A stretch of DNA of 64,000 bases from Actinopolyspora erythraea (lineage in GTDB: Bacteria; Actinomycetota; Actinomycetes; Mycobacteriales; Pseudonocardiaceae). Within the stretch, counting starts at the first letter, position 1. Every line of letters starts with the position of its first letter. This document shows, in pieces, positions 15,564 through 26,208 of this stretch. Where the stretch lies: positions 1,116,001 through 1,180,000 of the forward strand of contig NZ_CP022752.1 of the NCBI RefSeq assembly GCF_002263515.1, in the 5' to 3' direction. The notes below the pieces were generated by a model. It was not told where the DNA came from. It saw only the letters and a program-made list of their open reading frames with translations, and did not search any database. Made by a program: the position numbers and the translations under genes.

Positions 15564-16985
15564 ATGATGCGCGCCCATCCAGCCGGGCCGAGGCACGCCG
15601 ACGTCGCGGTGACCGCCGACGCCTCGGGCCCGGCTCCCTCCTCGGTGGAGGAGACCAACCTGCTGCACCCGCACGTCTGGCCGCGCAACGCGGTACGCGG
15701 TGAGGACGGCGTCACCAGCATCGCGGGCTGCGACGTACGCGAGCTGGCCGAGCGGTACGGCACCCCGCTGTTCGTGCTCGACGAGGAGGACTTCCGCGCG
15801 CGTTGCCGGGACTACGCCGCGGCGTTCGGCGACCCCGCCGCGGTGCACTACGCGGCCAAGGCGTTCCTGTGCACCGAGGTGGCCCGCTGGATCGACCAGG
15901 AGGGCCTCGGCCTGGACGTCTGCAGCGGTGGTGAACTGCGGGTGGCGCTGCGGGCGGGATTCCCGCCGGAGCGCATCGCGGTGCACGGCAACAACAAGTC
16001 CACCGCCGAGCTGGCCGCCTCGCTCGACGCCGGCGTCGGCTCCGTCGTGCTGGACTCCTTCCACGAGATCGCCAGGCTGGAGCACCTCGCCGCTGAGCGC
16101 GGCCTGCGCCAACGGGTCATGATCCGCGTGACCGTGGGAGTGGAGGCCCACACCCACGAGTTCATCGCCACGGCCCACGAGGACCAGAAGTTCGGCTTCT
16201 CACTGGCAGCCGGGGACGCGGCCGAGGCGGCGCGCCGGGTGCTGAAGTCGGACTCGCTGCTGCTGGTCGGACTGCACAGCCACATCGGTTCGCAGATCTT
16301 CGACGACGACGGTTTCGAGCTCGCGGGACACCGGGTGATCGGGCTGCTGGCCGAGCTCCGCGCCGAACACGGCGAGCGGGCGCTGGCCTCGCTCGAAACC
16401 GTGGACCTCGGCGGTGGCCAGGGCATCGCCTACACCCGGGAGGACGATCCGCTGCCGCCCGCCACGCTGGCGGCCGGGCTCCACGAGACGGTGCGCAAGG
16501 AGTCCGCCGCCGCCGGACTGACCCCACCCCGGATAGCGGTCGAGCCGGGACGCGCCATCGCGGGTCCCGGAACGGTCACGCTCTACGAGGTGGGCACCAT
16601 CAAGGACGTCGAGCTCGACGGCGGGGCGTCCCGCCGCTACGTGAGCGTCGACGGCGGCATGAGCGACAACATCCGCACTTCGCTCTACGACGCGGCCTAC
16701 GACTGTCGACTGGTCTCCCGGAACGGGGAGCGGAGCGGTGTGCTGTCCCGCATCGTGGGCAAACACTGCGAATCCGGCGACGTGGTGGTGCGCGACAGCT
16801 GGATGCCCGAGGATGTGGCACCGGGGGATCTGGTGGCCGTGGCCGCCACCGGGGCGTACTGCTACGTGATGGCCAGCAATTACAACCGGCTCCCCAAACC
16901 CGCCGTCGTCGCGGTACGCGACGGCCGCTCGCGGTTGTTGCTGCGCAGGGAGACCGAGGACGACCTGCTCCGGCTGGAGGTGTGA
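15564..16985 (+). CDS. lysA: Diaminopimelate decarboxylase
   Basis: A 473-residue PLP enzyme of the alanine-racemase fold that decarboxylates meso-diaminopimelate to L-lysine, the last lysine step. Motifs: [10 protein letters not shown] with the PLP lysine, the phosphate-binding [22 protein letters not shown], and GKHCESGD with the catalytic Cys contributed across the dimer. An N-terminal extension of about 45 residues precedes the fold, as in other actinobacterial LysA proteins. ATG 15564 follows GAGGAGG by 3 nt and another ATG is at the next codon. The hom start follows its stop with no gap. Confidence 0.96.
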   Translation: MMRAHPAGPRHADVAVTADASGPAPSSVEETNLLHPHVWPRNAVRGEDGVTSIAGCDVRELAERYGTPLFVLDEEDFRARCRDYAAAFGDPAAVHYAAKAFLCTEVARWIDQEGLGLDVCSGGELRVALRAGFPPERIAVHGNNKSTAELAASLDAGVGSVVLDSFHEIARLEHLAAERGLRQRVMIRVTVGVEAHTHEFIATAHEDQKFGFSLAAGDAAEAARRVLKSDSLLLVGLHSHIGSQIFDDDGFELAGHRVIGLLAELRAEHGERALASLETVDLGGGQGIAYTREDDPLPPATLAAGLHETVRKESAAAGLTPPRIAVEPGRAIAGPGTVTLYEVGTIKDVELDGGASRRYVSVDGGMSDNIRTSLYDAAYDCRLVSRNGERSGVLSRIVGKHCESGDVVVRDSWMPEDVAPGDLVAVAATGAYCYVMASNYNRLPKPAVVAVRDGRSRLLLRRETEDDLLRLEV

Positions 16986-18290
16986 GTGATCGAGGATCGG
17001 GAACCGATCAGGGTGGCGCTGCTGGGCTGCGGCACCGTCGGCACCGAGGTGGTGCGTCTGCTCCGGGAGTACCCCACCGAGTACGCCGCTCGAACCGGTG
17101 CGCCGGTTCACGTCACGGGAGTGGCGGTGCGTCGCCCGCATAAGCACCCCGAAGTGCCCGAACAGCTGCTGACCACCGACGCCACCGCTCTCGTCGAGGG
17201 CGGTGCCGACGTGGTGGTCGAGCTGATCGGCGGTATCGAACCGGCGCGTTCGCTGCTGCTGTCGGCGTTGCGCGCGGGCAAGTCGGTGGTCACCGCGAAC
17301 AAGGCACTGCTGGCCGAGCACGGTTCGGAGCTGTACGCGGCCGCCGACGCCAACGGGGTGGACATCTACTTCGAGGCGGCCGTGGCCGGTGCCATCCCGC
17401 TGCTGCGCCCGCTGCGCGAGTCGCTGGCGGGCGACCGCATCACCCGGGTGATGGGGATCGTCAACGGCACCAGCAACTACATCCTGTCCGCCATGGACTC
17501 CACCGGCGCGGGCTACGAGGAGACCCTGGAGGAGGCCGGACAGCTCGGTTACGCGGAGGCGGATCCGACCGCCGATGTCGACGGTTTCGACGCGGCCTAC
17601 AAGGCGGCGATCCTGGCCTCGCTGGCCTTCCACACCCGGGTGGGGGCGGGAGACGTGCACCGCGAGGGGATCTCCGCCGTCGGCGCCGGTGACATCGAGG
17701 CGGCCCGGGCGCTCAACCGCACCGTCAAACTGCTGGCCATCTGCGAACGGGTGGTCGACGAGGACGGCACCGAGTCGGTCTCCGCGCGGGTCCACCCCGC
17801 CATGATCCCGCGTGATCACCCGCTGGCCGGGGTGGGCGGTGCTTTCAACGCCGTCTTCGTCGAGGCCGAGTCCGCCGGGCAGCTCATGTTCTACGGACAG
17901 GGGGCCGGTGGTGCTCCCACGGCCAGCGCGGTGCTGGGGGATCTCGTCGCAGCCGCCCGCAACGTGGTGGTCTCCGGCAAGGGGCCGCGCGAGTCGGCCC
18001 ACGCGCAACTACCGGCGCGTTCCATGGACTGGACGCCCACCAGGTACCACATCAGTCTGGACGTGGCCGACAAGCCGGGGGTGCTCTCCCAGGTGGCGGC
18101 CACGTTCAACGAGCACGACGTCAGCATCTCGGTGGTCCGGCAGCAGGGAAGGGGCGCCGACGCCAGTCTCGTGGTGGTGACGCACACCGCCGTGGACTCC
18201 GCGCTGCGCGCCACGGTGGACCAGATAGCCCGGTTGTCCTCGGTCAACGAGGTCGTCAGTGTTATGCGGGTGGAAGGGGAACCGTCTTGA
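16986..18290 (+). CDS. hom: Homoserine dehydrogenase
   Basis: A 434-residue enzyme reducing aspartate semialdehyde to homoserine with NAD(P)H, at the branch to threonine and methionine. The N-terminal nucleotide fold reads [17 protein letters not shown], the central catalytic domain has [11 protein letters not shown] and [16 protein letters not shown], and the C-terminus carries an ACT domain ([21 protein letters not shown]), which in this family gives threonine feedback inhibition. GTG start directly follows the lysA stop. Its last 4 nt (TTGA) overlap the thrC start, indicating translational coupling. Confidence 0.96.
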   Translation: MIEDREPIRVALLGCGTVGTEVVRLLREYPTEYAARTGAPVHVTGVAVRRPHKHPEVPEQLLTTDATALVEGGADVVVELIGGIEPARSLLLSALRAGKSVVTANKALLAEHGSELYAAADANGVDIYFEAAVAGAIPLLRPLRESLAGDRITRVMGIVNGTSNYILSAMDSTGAGYEETLEEAGQLGYAEADPTADVDGFDAAYKAAILASLAFHTRVGAGDVHREGISAVGAGDIEAARALNRTVKLLAICERVVDEDGTESVSARVHPAMIPRDHPLAGVGGAFNAVFVEAESAGQLMFYGQGAGGAPTASAVLGDLVAAARNVVVSGKGPRESAHAQLPARSMDWTPTRYHISLDVADKPGVLSQVAATFNEHDVSISVVRQQGRGADASLVVVTHTAVDSALRATVDQIARLSSVNEVVSVMRVEGEPS

Positions 18291-19375
18291 CCTCGGAAAC
18301 GCGACTCGCAGCCGGGGCCGACACCGTGTGGCGGGGAGTGATCGAAGCCTACGGTGACCGGATCGGCGTTCCGGACGGCGCCGAGGTGGTGACCCTGCAC
18401 GAGGGCAACACCCCGCTGATTCCCGCCCCCTACCTGTCCGAGCTGACCGGTTGCCGGGTCTTCGTCAAGGTCGAGGGGGCCAACCCCACGGGCTCGTTCA
18501 AGGACCGCGGGATGACGGTGGCGATGACGCACGCCAAGGCGGCGGGGATGCGTGCCGTGATCTGCGCCTCCACCGGCAACACCTCCGCCTCGGCGGCCGC
18601 CTACGCGACGCGGGCCGGTATGACCTCGGCCGTGCTCGTGCCGGAGGGCAAGATCGCCATGGGCAAACTGGCCCAGGCAGTGGTCCACGGCGCGCGCATC
18701 CTGCAGGTGCGGGGCAGCTTCGACGACTGCCTGGAGCTGGCGCGCAAAACGGCCGCGACCTACCCGGTGACGCTGGTCAACTCCGTCAACCCGGTCCGGT
18801 TGGCCGGGCAGAAGACGGCGGCCTTCGAGATCTGCGACGCGCTCGGCACCGCCCCGGACGTCCACTGCCTGCCGGTCGGCAACGCGGGCAACATCACCGC
18901 CTACTGGGCCGGTTACACAGAGTACGCCACCGACGGCCGCAGCGACCGCTCCCCCGCGATGTTCGGCTTCCAGGCGGCCGGGGCCGCGCCGCTGGTCTCC
19001 GGTGAGCCGGTCTCCTCCCCGGAGACCCTGGCCACCGCGATCCGTGTGGGCAGCCCGGCCTCCTGGGACGGTGCCGTGGCGGCGAGGAACGCCTCGAACG
19101 GGCTGTTCGAGGCGGTGACCGACGAACGGATCCTGGAGGCCTACCGGCTGTTGGCCTCCCGGGAGGGCGTGTTCGTGGAACCGGCCTCGGCGTCGAGCAT
19201 CGCGGGCCTGCTCACCACCTCCGAGGACGGCAGGTTACCCGCCGGATCCACCGTGGTGTGCACGGTCACCGGTCACGGGCTCAAGGACCCGGACACGGCG
19301 TTGGCCGACATGGTGGAGGTGGAGCCCCTGCCTGTCGATCCGGAGGCCGTCGCCACGGCTCTGGAGCTGTCTTGA
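18287..19375 (+). CDS. thrC: Threonine synthase
   Basis: A 362-residue fold-type II PLP enzyme converting O-phosphohomoserine to threonine. The PLP lysine is in [30 protein letters not shown] is the phosphate/substrate loop and [12 protein letters not shown] the glycine-rich PLP loop. Length fits the short actinobacterial class. The start is TTG overlapping the hom stop by 4 nt (TTGA), and the stop overlaps thrB in the same way. No independent ribosome site is needed if translation is coupled. Confidence 0.95.
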   Translation: MTSETRLAAGADTVWRGVIEAYGDRIGVPDGAEVVTLHEGNTPLIPAPYLSELTGCRVFVKVEGANPTGSFKDRGMTVAMTHAKAAGMRAVICASTGNTSASAAAYATRAGMTSAVLVPEGKIAMGKLAQAVVHGARILQVRGSFDDCLELARKTAATYPVTLVNSVNPVRLAGQKTAAFEICDALGTAPDVHCLPVGNAGNITAYWAGYTEYATDGRSDRSPAMFGFQAAGAAPLVSGEPVSSPETLATAIRVGSPASWDGAVAARNASNGLFEAVTDERILEAYRLLASREGVFVEPASASSIAGLLTTSEDGRLPAGSTVVCTVTGHGLKDPDTALADMVEVEPLPVDPEAVATALELS

Positions 19376-20334
19376 GTCCGGGTTCCGCCGCTGCTGACGG
19401 GTCCGGTGTGGTCGTCGGTCGGCCGGGTGGCGCGTTCCGGGTGACAGTGCCCGCCTCCACCGCGAATCTCGGTTCCGGTTTCGACGCGTTGGCCATGGCG
19501 TTGTCGCTGCACGACGTCGTGGAGGTCGCCCCGGTCGAGGCCGCTGCCGGTACCGCTCGGGTCGAGGTCACTGGTTCGGGGGAGGGCGAGGTCCCCGAGG
19601 ACGAGAGTCACCTGGTGGTCCGGGTGCTGCACGCCACCATGGATCGGCTCGGCGTGTCACCACCGGCGTTGCGGCTGCGTTGCACGAACGCCGTGCCGCA
19701 CGCGCGAGGACTGGGATCGTCAGCGGCCGCCATAGTCGCCGGTGTGGCAGCCGGTTACCGACTGGCGGGGTTCGACGTGCGTTCCGAGCGGGTCCGTCCG
19801 GATGCGTTGCAGCTGGCCGCTTCCTACGAGGGACACGCCGACAACGTCGCGGCCACCCTGTTCGGTGGGCTGGTCGTGGCGTGGAGTGTGGAAAATCGTT
19901 ATCGATCCGTTCGTCTGGAGCCTCATCCGGAACTGGCTCCGGTGGTCATGATTCCCCGTGCCGAGTCCGCCACTCACACGATGAGGGGGCTGCTGCCGTC
20001 GGAGGTCCCGCACGCCGACGCGGCCTTCGCCGCGGGGCGAACGGCACTGGCCGTGCACGCCCTCACCACTGATCCGGAGCTGCTGTTCGAAGCCACCGAG
20101 GACCGGTTGCACCAGGAGTACCGGGGGCCCGCCATGCCGGAGACCCTGGAACTCGTCCGGTGGCTGCGGAACAGCGGTGTGCCCGCCGCTGTTTCGGGGG
20201 CGGGGCCCACGGTGCTCACCCTGCCTCCCGGCGGAGAGCTTCCCGGCGGCGGGATTCCGGAGGGTTTCGAGGTCGTACGGCTGGATGTCGACCGAGCTGG
20301 CGTGCGGGTCGAGGAGATCCACTGGCCGAGCTGA
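19372..20334 (+). CDS. thrB: Homoserine kinase
   Basis: A 320-residue GHMP-family kinase that phosphorylates homoserine. It shows the N-terminal [19 protein letters not shown], the ATP-binding [16 protein letters not shown], and the C-terminal motif [13 protein letters not shown] 19372 is chosen because it makes the same 4-nt TTGA overlap as hom/thrC; a later GTG at 19408 is a weaker choice. It completes the threonine branch, and a 989-nt gap then separates it from rho. Confidence 0.94.
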   Translation: MSPGSAAADGSGVVVGRPGGAFRVTVPASTANLGSGFDALAMALSLHDVVEVAPVEAAAGTARVEVTGSGEGEVPEDESHLVVRVLHATMDRLGVSPPALRLRCTNAVPHARGLGSSAAAIVAGVAAGYRLAGFDVRSERVRPDALQLAASYEGHADNVAATLFGGLVVAWSVENRYRSVRLEPHPELAPVVMIPRAESATHTMRGLLPSEVPHADAAFAAGRTALAVHALTTDPELLFEATEDRLHQEYRGPAMPETLELVRWLRNSGVPAAVSGAGPTVLTLPPGGELPGGGIPEGFEVVRLDVDRAGVRVEEIHWPS

Positions 20335-21323
20335 ACACCACCGGGGCGGCCGCCGCTCGGCGGTTCGTCCCCGGAGCGGTGGCTTCCGGGGCTCCCGGGC
20401 CGGTTCGGCGGGGGTGGCGGAGCTCGCCGCCGCGAGTGGTATAAAGGGGGTGTCGGCATCGCCGTCGTCGAATCATCGGTCCGGCGAACCACCCGGGGGC
20501 ACGATGGTCGAGCTGGTGGAACCCCGTGCTTTCGCGTCGGGTTCGAGGTTCGACGGGTGAGATCGGCAGAATCGTGACCGAGTAGGGGCGCTCCAGCGGG
20601 GCGTGTCATGCTCTTGGTTGTTGCACCGGAGTGACTCGGCGTATACCCTCAAGGTCAATCAGTCACCGGGCGCATCGGCGCCGGTGCCTTACCCGGAAGA
20701 TTCGTTCCGGGACGCATCCCTCGCTGTGAATCGACTCCACCTTCCGGGTGAAGCTAAGGATGGCGAGTGGCCGATCGCGGTGGCCGAGGCAGGAGTTGTC
20801 AACTCAATGGGGTTCGCGTCGTCGAGTCCAACTTCACGCAGTAGCCGGTGTCGGACTGGGAGCTCTGGCGTTACGGATTGTGGTTCCGCACGGCAGTCAC
20901 GAACAGCTCGGTGACCACAGTGGGGGCTTCACCGCCTTCGGTCGCCGTATTCGGTAACCGCGCCGGGGCACGTTCCGGGCGAACAGCGCCGACCCTGCCG
21001 ACGTCGGTCGATTCGGTGAGTCCGGGAACTAGTGGGCAGCAAGGCATGCATCCGGGAATGGTGAGCGAACACGGTCACGGTAGTTCCGGCAGGTGGTGGT
21101 ACCGCTGTGGACGAGTGATATCACCATGGGTGCGCGAGTCGGGCGCCTCCGCCGCCCGGCGCTGCCGGATTTCGAGTGGGTGCCGACACCACGCGCGCCG
21201 GGTGTCCTCGTCGAGTTCATTCGATACAGGGGCCGGTAGCACTACAAGGCCGCCCGCGTTCGCAGCGGGCGGGGAATCCGCTGGGCCGCGTAGGAGGCGC
21301 GGATCCGGTCAGGAAGGACATTC
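20335..21323. promoter_or_regulatory. Long rho upstream/leader region
   Basis: This 989-nt region contains no credible gene. A sigma70-like promoter (TTGTTG 20618-20623, 18-nt spacer, TATACC 20642-20647) would give a leader of about 670 nt before rho. Within it are a perfect 7-bp hairpin (20692-20698 with 20705-20711) and a perfect 8-bp hairpin (CCGCCCGC 21250-21257 with 21265-21272) 51 nt before the rho start. Long structured leaders with Rho-dependent attenuation are known for rho genes in other bacteria; autoregulation here is inference. Confidence 0.45.
20618..20647 (+). promoter_or_regulatory. Candidate rho promoter
   Basis: TTGTTG at 20618-20623 and TATACC at 20642-20647 are separated by 18 nt. 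It is the best -35/-10 pair in the gap and stands out because TATA-like sequence is rare here. Transcription would start near 20654. Confidence 0.4.
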
Positions 21324-23309
21324 GTGAGCAACACCGATCTGTTGAGCAGCGAGACGACCAATGGCGTCTCTCCGTCCGACCGGCAGGAGTCCGAGTCGTC
21401 GCAGCAGGCAGCTTCCGGAGCAGGGGCCAACGGCGGCGCACGTCGCCGCGGTGGCCTTTCGGGCATGGTGCTCGCCGAATTGCGGCAGCTCGCCGGCGAA
21501 TTGGGGATCGACACCACGGGCCTGCGCAAGGGCGACCTGATCGCCGCGATCAAGGAGCGTCAGGGGGGTGCCGCCGCGCCGCGTCAGGCGGACTCCGGCA
21601 CTCGGCAGCCGACTCTCGACCAGCAGGCGGCCCCTGAGGACAGCGGTCAGGAGACCAAGAGCCAGGAGAGCAGGGGACGGGGAGCCAAGAACCGGTCGGA
21701 CGGAAAGACGTCCGGCGGGACGGCGACCGCCTCGCCCTCCGATAAGGACGATGCCACCGACTCGACCGCCGAGGCCACGACGGGAACCGAGAAGCGTTCG
21801 AACGGTTCCGCGCCGAACCGGGGCGGTTCGCGCCGCTCCGGCGGTGACGGCTCCGGGGACGAGGGACGTCGCAACAACCGTCGCCGCCGCTCCTCGCAGC
21901 GCTCGTCCGGCAACCAGGACCAGGGCTCCGACGAGCGCGGCGGCGGTTCCGACAACAGCGGCCGCGCGGAGCGCACCGACAGTCGCCAGGACCGCCAGGA
22001 CGGCGGTAACGGCGACAGGCAGGAAAGCCGCAGGGACGCCCGCCAGGACAATCGCAACGACAACAACCGGCAGGACGACGACGAGCGCGGCAACAGGCGC
22101 AGCCGTCGTTTCCGGGACCGCAGACGCGGGCGCGGACGTGGCGACAACGAGCCCGAGGTGCGCGACGACGACGTGCTGCTGCCGGTGGCCGGCATCCTCG
22201 ACGTACTGGAGAACTACGCGTTCGTCCGCACTTCCGGCTATCTCGCAGGGCCCAACGACGTCTACGTCTCGCTCTCGCTGGTCCGCAAGTACGGGCTGCG
22301 TCGTGGCGACGCCATCAAGGGCGTTGTCCGGCAGCCGCGCGAGGGTGAGCAGCAGCGGCAGAAGTTCAACCCGCTGGTGCGCGTCGACGCGATCAACGGC
22401 CTGGAGCCGGAGGCGGCCAAGAAGCGTTCGGAGTTCCACAAGCTCACGCCGCTCTACCCGAACGAACGGCTGCGGCTGGAAACCGACCCGCAGGGAATGA
22501 CCAGCCGGGTCATCGACCTGGTCATGCCCGTGGGCAAGGGGCAGCGTGCGCTGATCGTCTCCCCGCCGAAGGCGGGCAAGACGATGATCCTGCAGTCGAT
22601 CGCCAACTCCATCACCACGAACAACCCCGAGTGCCATCTGATGGTCGTGCTCGCCGACGAGCGGCCGGAAGAGGTCACCGACATGCAGCGTTCGGTCAAG
22701 GGCGAGGTGATCGCCTCCACGTTCGACCGTCCGCCGTCGGACCACACCACCGTCGCCGAACTGTCCATCGAGCGCGCCAAGCGGCTGGTCGAGATGGGAC
22801 ACGACGTCGTCGTGCTGTTGGACTCGATCACACGCCTCGGTCGTGCCTACAACCTCTCGGCCCCGGCCTCCGGCCGGATCCTGTCCGGTGGTGTCGACTC
22901 CACGGCGCTGTATCCGCCCAAGCGCTTCCTGGGCGCGGCGCGCAACATCGAGAACGGTGGTTCGCTGACCATCTTCGCCACGGCGCTGGTCGAGACCGGT
23001 TCCGCGATGGACACCGTGATCTTCGAGGAGTTCAAGGGGACCGGCAACGCCGAGCTCAAGCTCGACCGCAAGCTCGCCAATAAGCAGCTGTTCCCGGCCG
23101 TGGACGTCGATGCCTCCAGTACCCGCAAGGACGAGCTGCTGATGTCGTCCGACGAGCTGGCCGTGCATCACAAGCTGCGCCGGGTGCTGGCCGCGCTGGA
23201 CACGCAGCAGGCGCTCGAACTGGTGCAGGACCGGTTGCGCAAGACCCGTACCAACATCGAGTTCCTCACCCAGGTGGCCAAGACCACGCCGGGCAAGGAG
23301 GACGAGTAG
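21324..23309 (+). CDS. rho: Transcription termination factor Rho
   Basis: A 661-residue hexameric RNA-dependent ATPase that ends transcription at Rho-dependent sites. Rho_N lies at about residues 45-85 (MVLAELRQLAGELGIDTTGL). Then comes an insertion of about 190 residues, very rich in Arg, Asp, Gly, Gln and Ser and low in hydrophobics, typical of actinobacterial Rho and probably disordered and RNA-binding. The cold-shock-like RNA domain starts near VLLPVAGILDVLENYAF, the Walker A motif SPPKAGKT is at 413-420, and DERPEEVTDMQR and the R-loop LLDSITRLGRAYN follow. GTG start has AGGAAGG upstream. Confidence 0.97.
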   Translation: MSNTDLLSSETTNGVSPSDRQESESSQQAASGAGANGGARRRGGLSGMVLAELRQLAGELGIDTTGLRKGDLIAAIKERQGGAAAPRQADSGTRQPTLDQQAAPEDSGQETKSQESRGRGAKNRSDGKTSGGTATASPSDKDDATDSTAEATTGTEKRSNGSAPNRGGSRRSGGDGSGDEGRRNNRRRRSSQRSSGNQDQGSDERGGGSDNSGRAERTDSRQDRQDGGNGDRQESRRDARQDNRNDNNRQDDDERGNRRSRRFRDRRRGRGRGDNEPEVRDDDVLLPVAGILDVLENYAFVRTSGYLAGPNDVYVSLSLVRKYGLRRGDAIKGVVRQPREGEQQRQKFNPLVRVDAINGLEPEAAKKRSEFHKLTPLYPNERLRLETDPQGMTSRVIDLVMPVGKGQRALIVSPPKAGKTMILQSIANSITTNNPECHLMVVLADERPEEVTDMQRSVKGEVIASTFDRPPSDHTTVAELSIERAKRLVEMGHDVVVLLDSITRLGRAYNLSAPASGRILSGGVDSTALYPPKRFLGAARNIENGGSLTIFATALVETGSAMDTVIFEEFKGTGNAELKLDRKLANKQLFPAVDVDASSTRKDELLMSSDELAVHHKLRRVLAALDTQQALELVQDRLRKTRTNIEFLTQVAKTTPGKEDE

Positions 23310-23675
23310 GCGGCGCGGGTCCCGCTGCCTGACCGGGTGCCGTTCACGTGATCGGCGTCTCGGGAGCGCGGCGGGGCACAGTGGTGGGTGCCGCGCCACG
23401 TGCCCAGCTGCCGCGTGACGCGTCCGCCCCGTCACGCGGCAGGACCGTTGGGGCGTGTCGGCCGAGTGCCCGGTACTGGCGAACCGTTGGTACGAGTACC
23501 GCGGGTGTTCCCGCCCGCGCGGCAGCGGTGCGGTTCACGTCCGCCGGAATACCAGCCCCCGGTCGGGCGTTGCGGAGCAGTGGTCCCCGGTCTGGCAGAA
23601 TCGGGACCCGTTCCGGTGCCGGTTCACCTCCGGTTGACGCCGCGAGGACCCGGTGCCACGAGGAGAGGACGAGAC
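23310..23675. other. rho-rpmE intergenic region with hairpin
   Basis: No gene in 366 nt. A perfect 12-bp hairpin (CTGCCGCGTGAC 23408-23419 with GTCACGCGGCAG 23431-23442, 11-nt loop) lies 100 nt after the rho stop and is a likely terminator. Downstream, TTGCGG and CAGAAT about 20 nt apart near 23570-23600 are a weak promoter candidate for rpmE. Confidence 0.5.
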
Positions 23676-23906
23676 ATGAAGAGTGACATCCACCCCGAGT
23701 ACGTCGAGACGCAGGTCACCTGCGACTGCGGCAACACCTTCACCACGCGCAGCACCCGGACCGACGGCCACATCAACGTCGAGGTCTGCTCCAACTGCCA
23801 CCCGTTCTACACGGGCAAGCAGAAGATCCTGGACACCGGCGGTCGCGTGGCCAAGTTCGAGGCTCGCTACGGTCGTCGTCCGCAGAACGCTCGCACCAAG
23901 AAGTAG
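23676..23906 (+). CDS. rpmE: Ribosomal protein L31, zinc-binding form
   Basis: A 76-residue large-subunit protein, normal length for L31. It starts [20 protein letters not shown] and has CDC and CSNC, the four cysteines of the zinc-containing (C+) type, followed by [20 protein letters not shown], the invariant L31 signature. In actinomycetes this form is used when zinc is plentiful and is replaced by a zinc-free paralogue under control of Zur; the paralogue is not in this window. ATG follows an AGGAGAGGA site. Confidence 0.97.
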   Translation: MKSDIHPEYVETQVTCDCGNTFTTRSTRTDGHINVEVCSNCHPFYTGKQKILDTGGRVAKFEARYGRRPQNARTKK

Positions 23907-23916
23907 CCGAGTCCGT

Positions 23917-23949
23917 GGCGCCCGCCGGTTCGTCGACGTGGCGGGCGCC
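23917..23949. terminator. Hairpin after rpmE
   Basis: A perfect 10-bp stem (GGCGCCCGCC 23917-23926, GGCGGGCGCC 23940-23949, 13-nt loop) begins 11 nt after the rpmE stop, followed by GTTCTCGT. Likely terminator or attenuator before prfA. Confidence 0.6.
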
Positions 23950-23987
23950 GTTCTCGTGTCGGACTCGTAGCGAAAGTGGGGAGCACC

Positions 23988-25058
23988 GTGGAGACGTCGA
24001 GGCTCGAGGAGTTGCTCGCCGAGTACACCGAGCTCGAGGGGCGGCTCGCGGATCCGGAGGTGCACGCCGATCAGGCACGGGCGCGCAAGCTCGGCAAGCG
24101 ACACGCTGAGCTGACCCCGATCGTTCGTACGGCACGGGAACTCGAACAGGTCCGCTCCGACCTGTCCACCGCGCGGGAACTGGCCGAGGAGGATCCGGGC
24201 CTGGCCAGTGAGGCCGAGCAGCTCGAACTGCGCATTCCGGAGCTGGAGGACAGGCTCGCCGAACTGCTGGCACCGCGTGACCAGCGGGACGGCTCCGACG
24301 TCGTGCTGGAGATCAAGTCCGGTGAGGGCGGCGAGGAGTCGGCGTTGTTCGCGGGCGACCTGCTTCGGATGTACCTGCGGTTCGCCGAGCGGCAGGGGTG
24401 GCAGGCCGAGGTGCTCGGAGCCACCGAGTCCGAGCTGGGCGGGTACAAGGACGTCATCGCCACGGTCAAGTCCAGGGGAGAACCCGGTCTTGAGGGAGTT
24501 TGGTCCAAGCTCAAGTTCGAGGGCGGCGTCCACCGCGTGCAGCGCGTTCCCGTCACCGAGTCACAGGGGCGGGTGCACACCTCCGCGGCCGGTGTGTTGG
24601 TTTATCCGGAGCCGGAGGAGGTCGAGGTCGAGGTCGACGAGAAGGATCTGCGCGTCGACGTCTACCGTTCCTCCGGGCCCGGTGGGCAGAGCGTGAACAC
24701 CACGGACTCGGCGGTGCGGATCACCCATCTGCCCTCGGGCGTCGTGGTCGCCTGTCAGAACGAGAAGTCGCAGCTGCAGAACAAGCTGCGCGCGATTCAG
24801 GTGCTGCGTGCCCGGCTGCAGGCCATGGCCGAGGAGGAAGCGGAACGGGAAGTGGCCGAGACGCGGCGCAGCCAGGTCCGCACCGTGGACCGCTCGGAGC
24901 GGGTGCGCACCTACAACTTCCCGGAGAACCGGATCTCCGACCACCGCATCAACTTCAAGGCCTACAACCTCGACCACGTGCTCGAGGGGGAGTTGGACTC
25001 CGTGCTCGGCGCGCTGCGTGAGGCCGACCGCAGGGAACGGATGCAGGCCGGAGTCTGA
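23988..25058 (+). CDS. prfA: Peptide chain release factor 1
   Basis: A 356-residue class I release factor recognising UAG and UAA. The N-terminal coiled region is followed by the decoding domain with [20 protein letters not shown] (PVT at the tripeptide position, as in mycobacterial RF1) and the catalytic loop [18 protein letters not shown] with GGQ. It ends [14 protein letters not shown], the RF1-specific tail. GTG 23988 is preferred for GGGGAG just upstream; GTG 23976 would add four residues but has no ribosome site. The GGQ glutamine is methylated by PrmC, encoded next. Confidence 0.95.
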   Translation: METSRLEELLAEYTELEGRLADPEVHADQARARKLGKRHAELTPIVRTARELEQVRSDLSTARELAEEDPGLASEAEQLELRIPELEDRLAELLAPRDQRDGSDVVLEIKSGEGGEESALFAGDLLRMYLRFAERQGWQAEVLGATESELGGYKDVIATVKSRGEPGLEGVWSKLKFEGGVHRVQRVPVTESQGRVHTSAAGVLVYPEPEEVEVEVDEKDLRVDVYRSSGPGGQSVNTTDSAVRITHLPSGVVVACQNEKSQLQNKLRAIQVLRARLQAMAEEEAEREVAETRRSQVRTVDRSERVRTYNFPENRISDHRINFKAYNLDHVLEGELDSVLGALREADRRERMQAGV

Positions 25059-25252
25059 CCCGGTGGTGCACCGCGCGAGCGCGAGGCCGTGCGGCGGGCC
25101 GACCGACACGCTTCCGCTCCGCGTGCGGGAGCGCTCCGACCGGGCGGCGTGAGTCGTTCTCGGGGGCGTTCGGTGCTCCCGCGGACCATCGGAGGCCGCC
25201 GCGAGGTCCCGGTCGTGGTCCGGCGAGTCATGGTGAAAGGATCGTTGCTTCC

Positions 25253-26128
25253 GTGGACCGAAAGCCGTTGCGGTTGGCCATCCTGGAAGGCGAGCGCGTG
25301 CTGGCGGCCGCCGGGATTCCGAGCCCGCGGGTCGACGTCGAGTCGCTGGCCGCGCACCTGCTCGGTGTTGAGCGCACCAGGCTCGTCACGGTCTCGCGGG
25401 TGGACCAGTCCGTGCTCGACTCGCTGCACGAGCTGGTGCGGCGACGGGCGGAACGCGTGCCGCTGCAACACCTGACCGGTACGGCCGTGCTGGGGAGCAC
25501 GACGCTGTCGGTCGGCCCCGGCGTGTTCGTGCCGCGTCCGGAGACCGAGCAGCTGTTGGAGTGGGCGTTGACGCGGGTCCGGGAGGTGCCCGATCCACTG
25601 GTGGTGGATCTGTGCAGCGGCTCGGGGGTTCTCGCGCTGGCCGTGGCCCAGCGTCGGCCGGACGCCAGGGTACTGGCCGTGGACAACGATCCCGCGGCGT
25701 TGGAGTGGGCGCGTCACAACGTCGGATCGCGCCGTGGTGCGCGGAGTGCTCCGGTGGAGGTCTCGGCGGGTGACGTCACCGATCCGAGCCTGCTGTCCGG
25801 GTTCGACGGGCTCGTCGACCTGCTCGTCTGCAATCCGCCCTACGTCCCGGAAGGCACGCCGGTGCCCCCGGAGGTGTGGGAGTACGACCCGCCCGCCGCC
25901 GTGTTCGCCGGCCGGGACGGGCTGGAGTTGATGCCGCACGTGCTCAGGTGCGCCACCCGATTGCTGCGTTCCGAAGGGGTGGTGGCGATCGAGCACGACG
26001 ACACGCACGGCGAGGCGCTGCCCGCGCTCATGCGCGGTTTCGGGGAGTTGACCGAGGTGCGTGATCACAGCGACCTGGCCGGACGTCCCCGCTTCGCGAC
26101 AGCCGGACGGGCCCGCCGCGACGACTGA
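25253..26128 (+). CDS. prmC: Release-factor glutamine methyltransferase
   Basis: A 291-residue SAM-dependent methyltransferase modifying the GGQ glutamine of RF1 and RF2. The N-terminal helical domain contains PLQHLTGTAVLG and FVPRPETEQLLEW, the substrate-positioning motif. The SAM site is VVDLCSGSGVLALAVA and the catalytic NPPY motif is in LLVCNPPYVPEG. Start GTG is the first in frame; an AAGGA lies about 17 nt upstream, so initiation is not strongly marked. About 190 nt separate it from prfA, as in related genomes. Confidence 0.95.
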   Translation: MDRKPLRLAILEGERVLAAAGIPSPRVDVESLAAHLLGVERTRLVTVSRVDQSVLDSLHELVRRRAERVPLQHLTGTAVLGSTTLSVGPGVFVPRPETEQLLEWALTRVREVPDPLVVDLCSGSGVLALAVAQRRPDARVLAVDNDPAALEWARHNVGSRRGARSAPVEVSAGDVTDPSLLSGFDGLVDLLVCNPPYVPEGTPVPPEVWEYDPPAAVFAGRDGLELMPHVLRCATRLLRSEGVVAIEHDDTHGEALPALMRGFGELTEVRDHSDLAGRPRFATAGRARRDD

Positions 26129-26208
26129 CGCGGTGAGCACGTCCACGTCGGAGCGTTCGTGGCCGGTTTCCCGGGGGCGGTGACCAAGGCCTGGGTGGTT
26201 CCGGCGGA

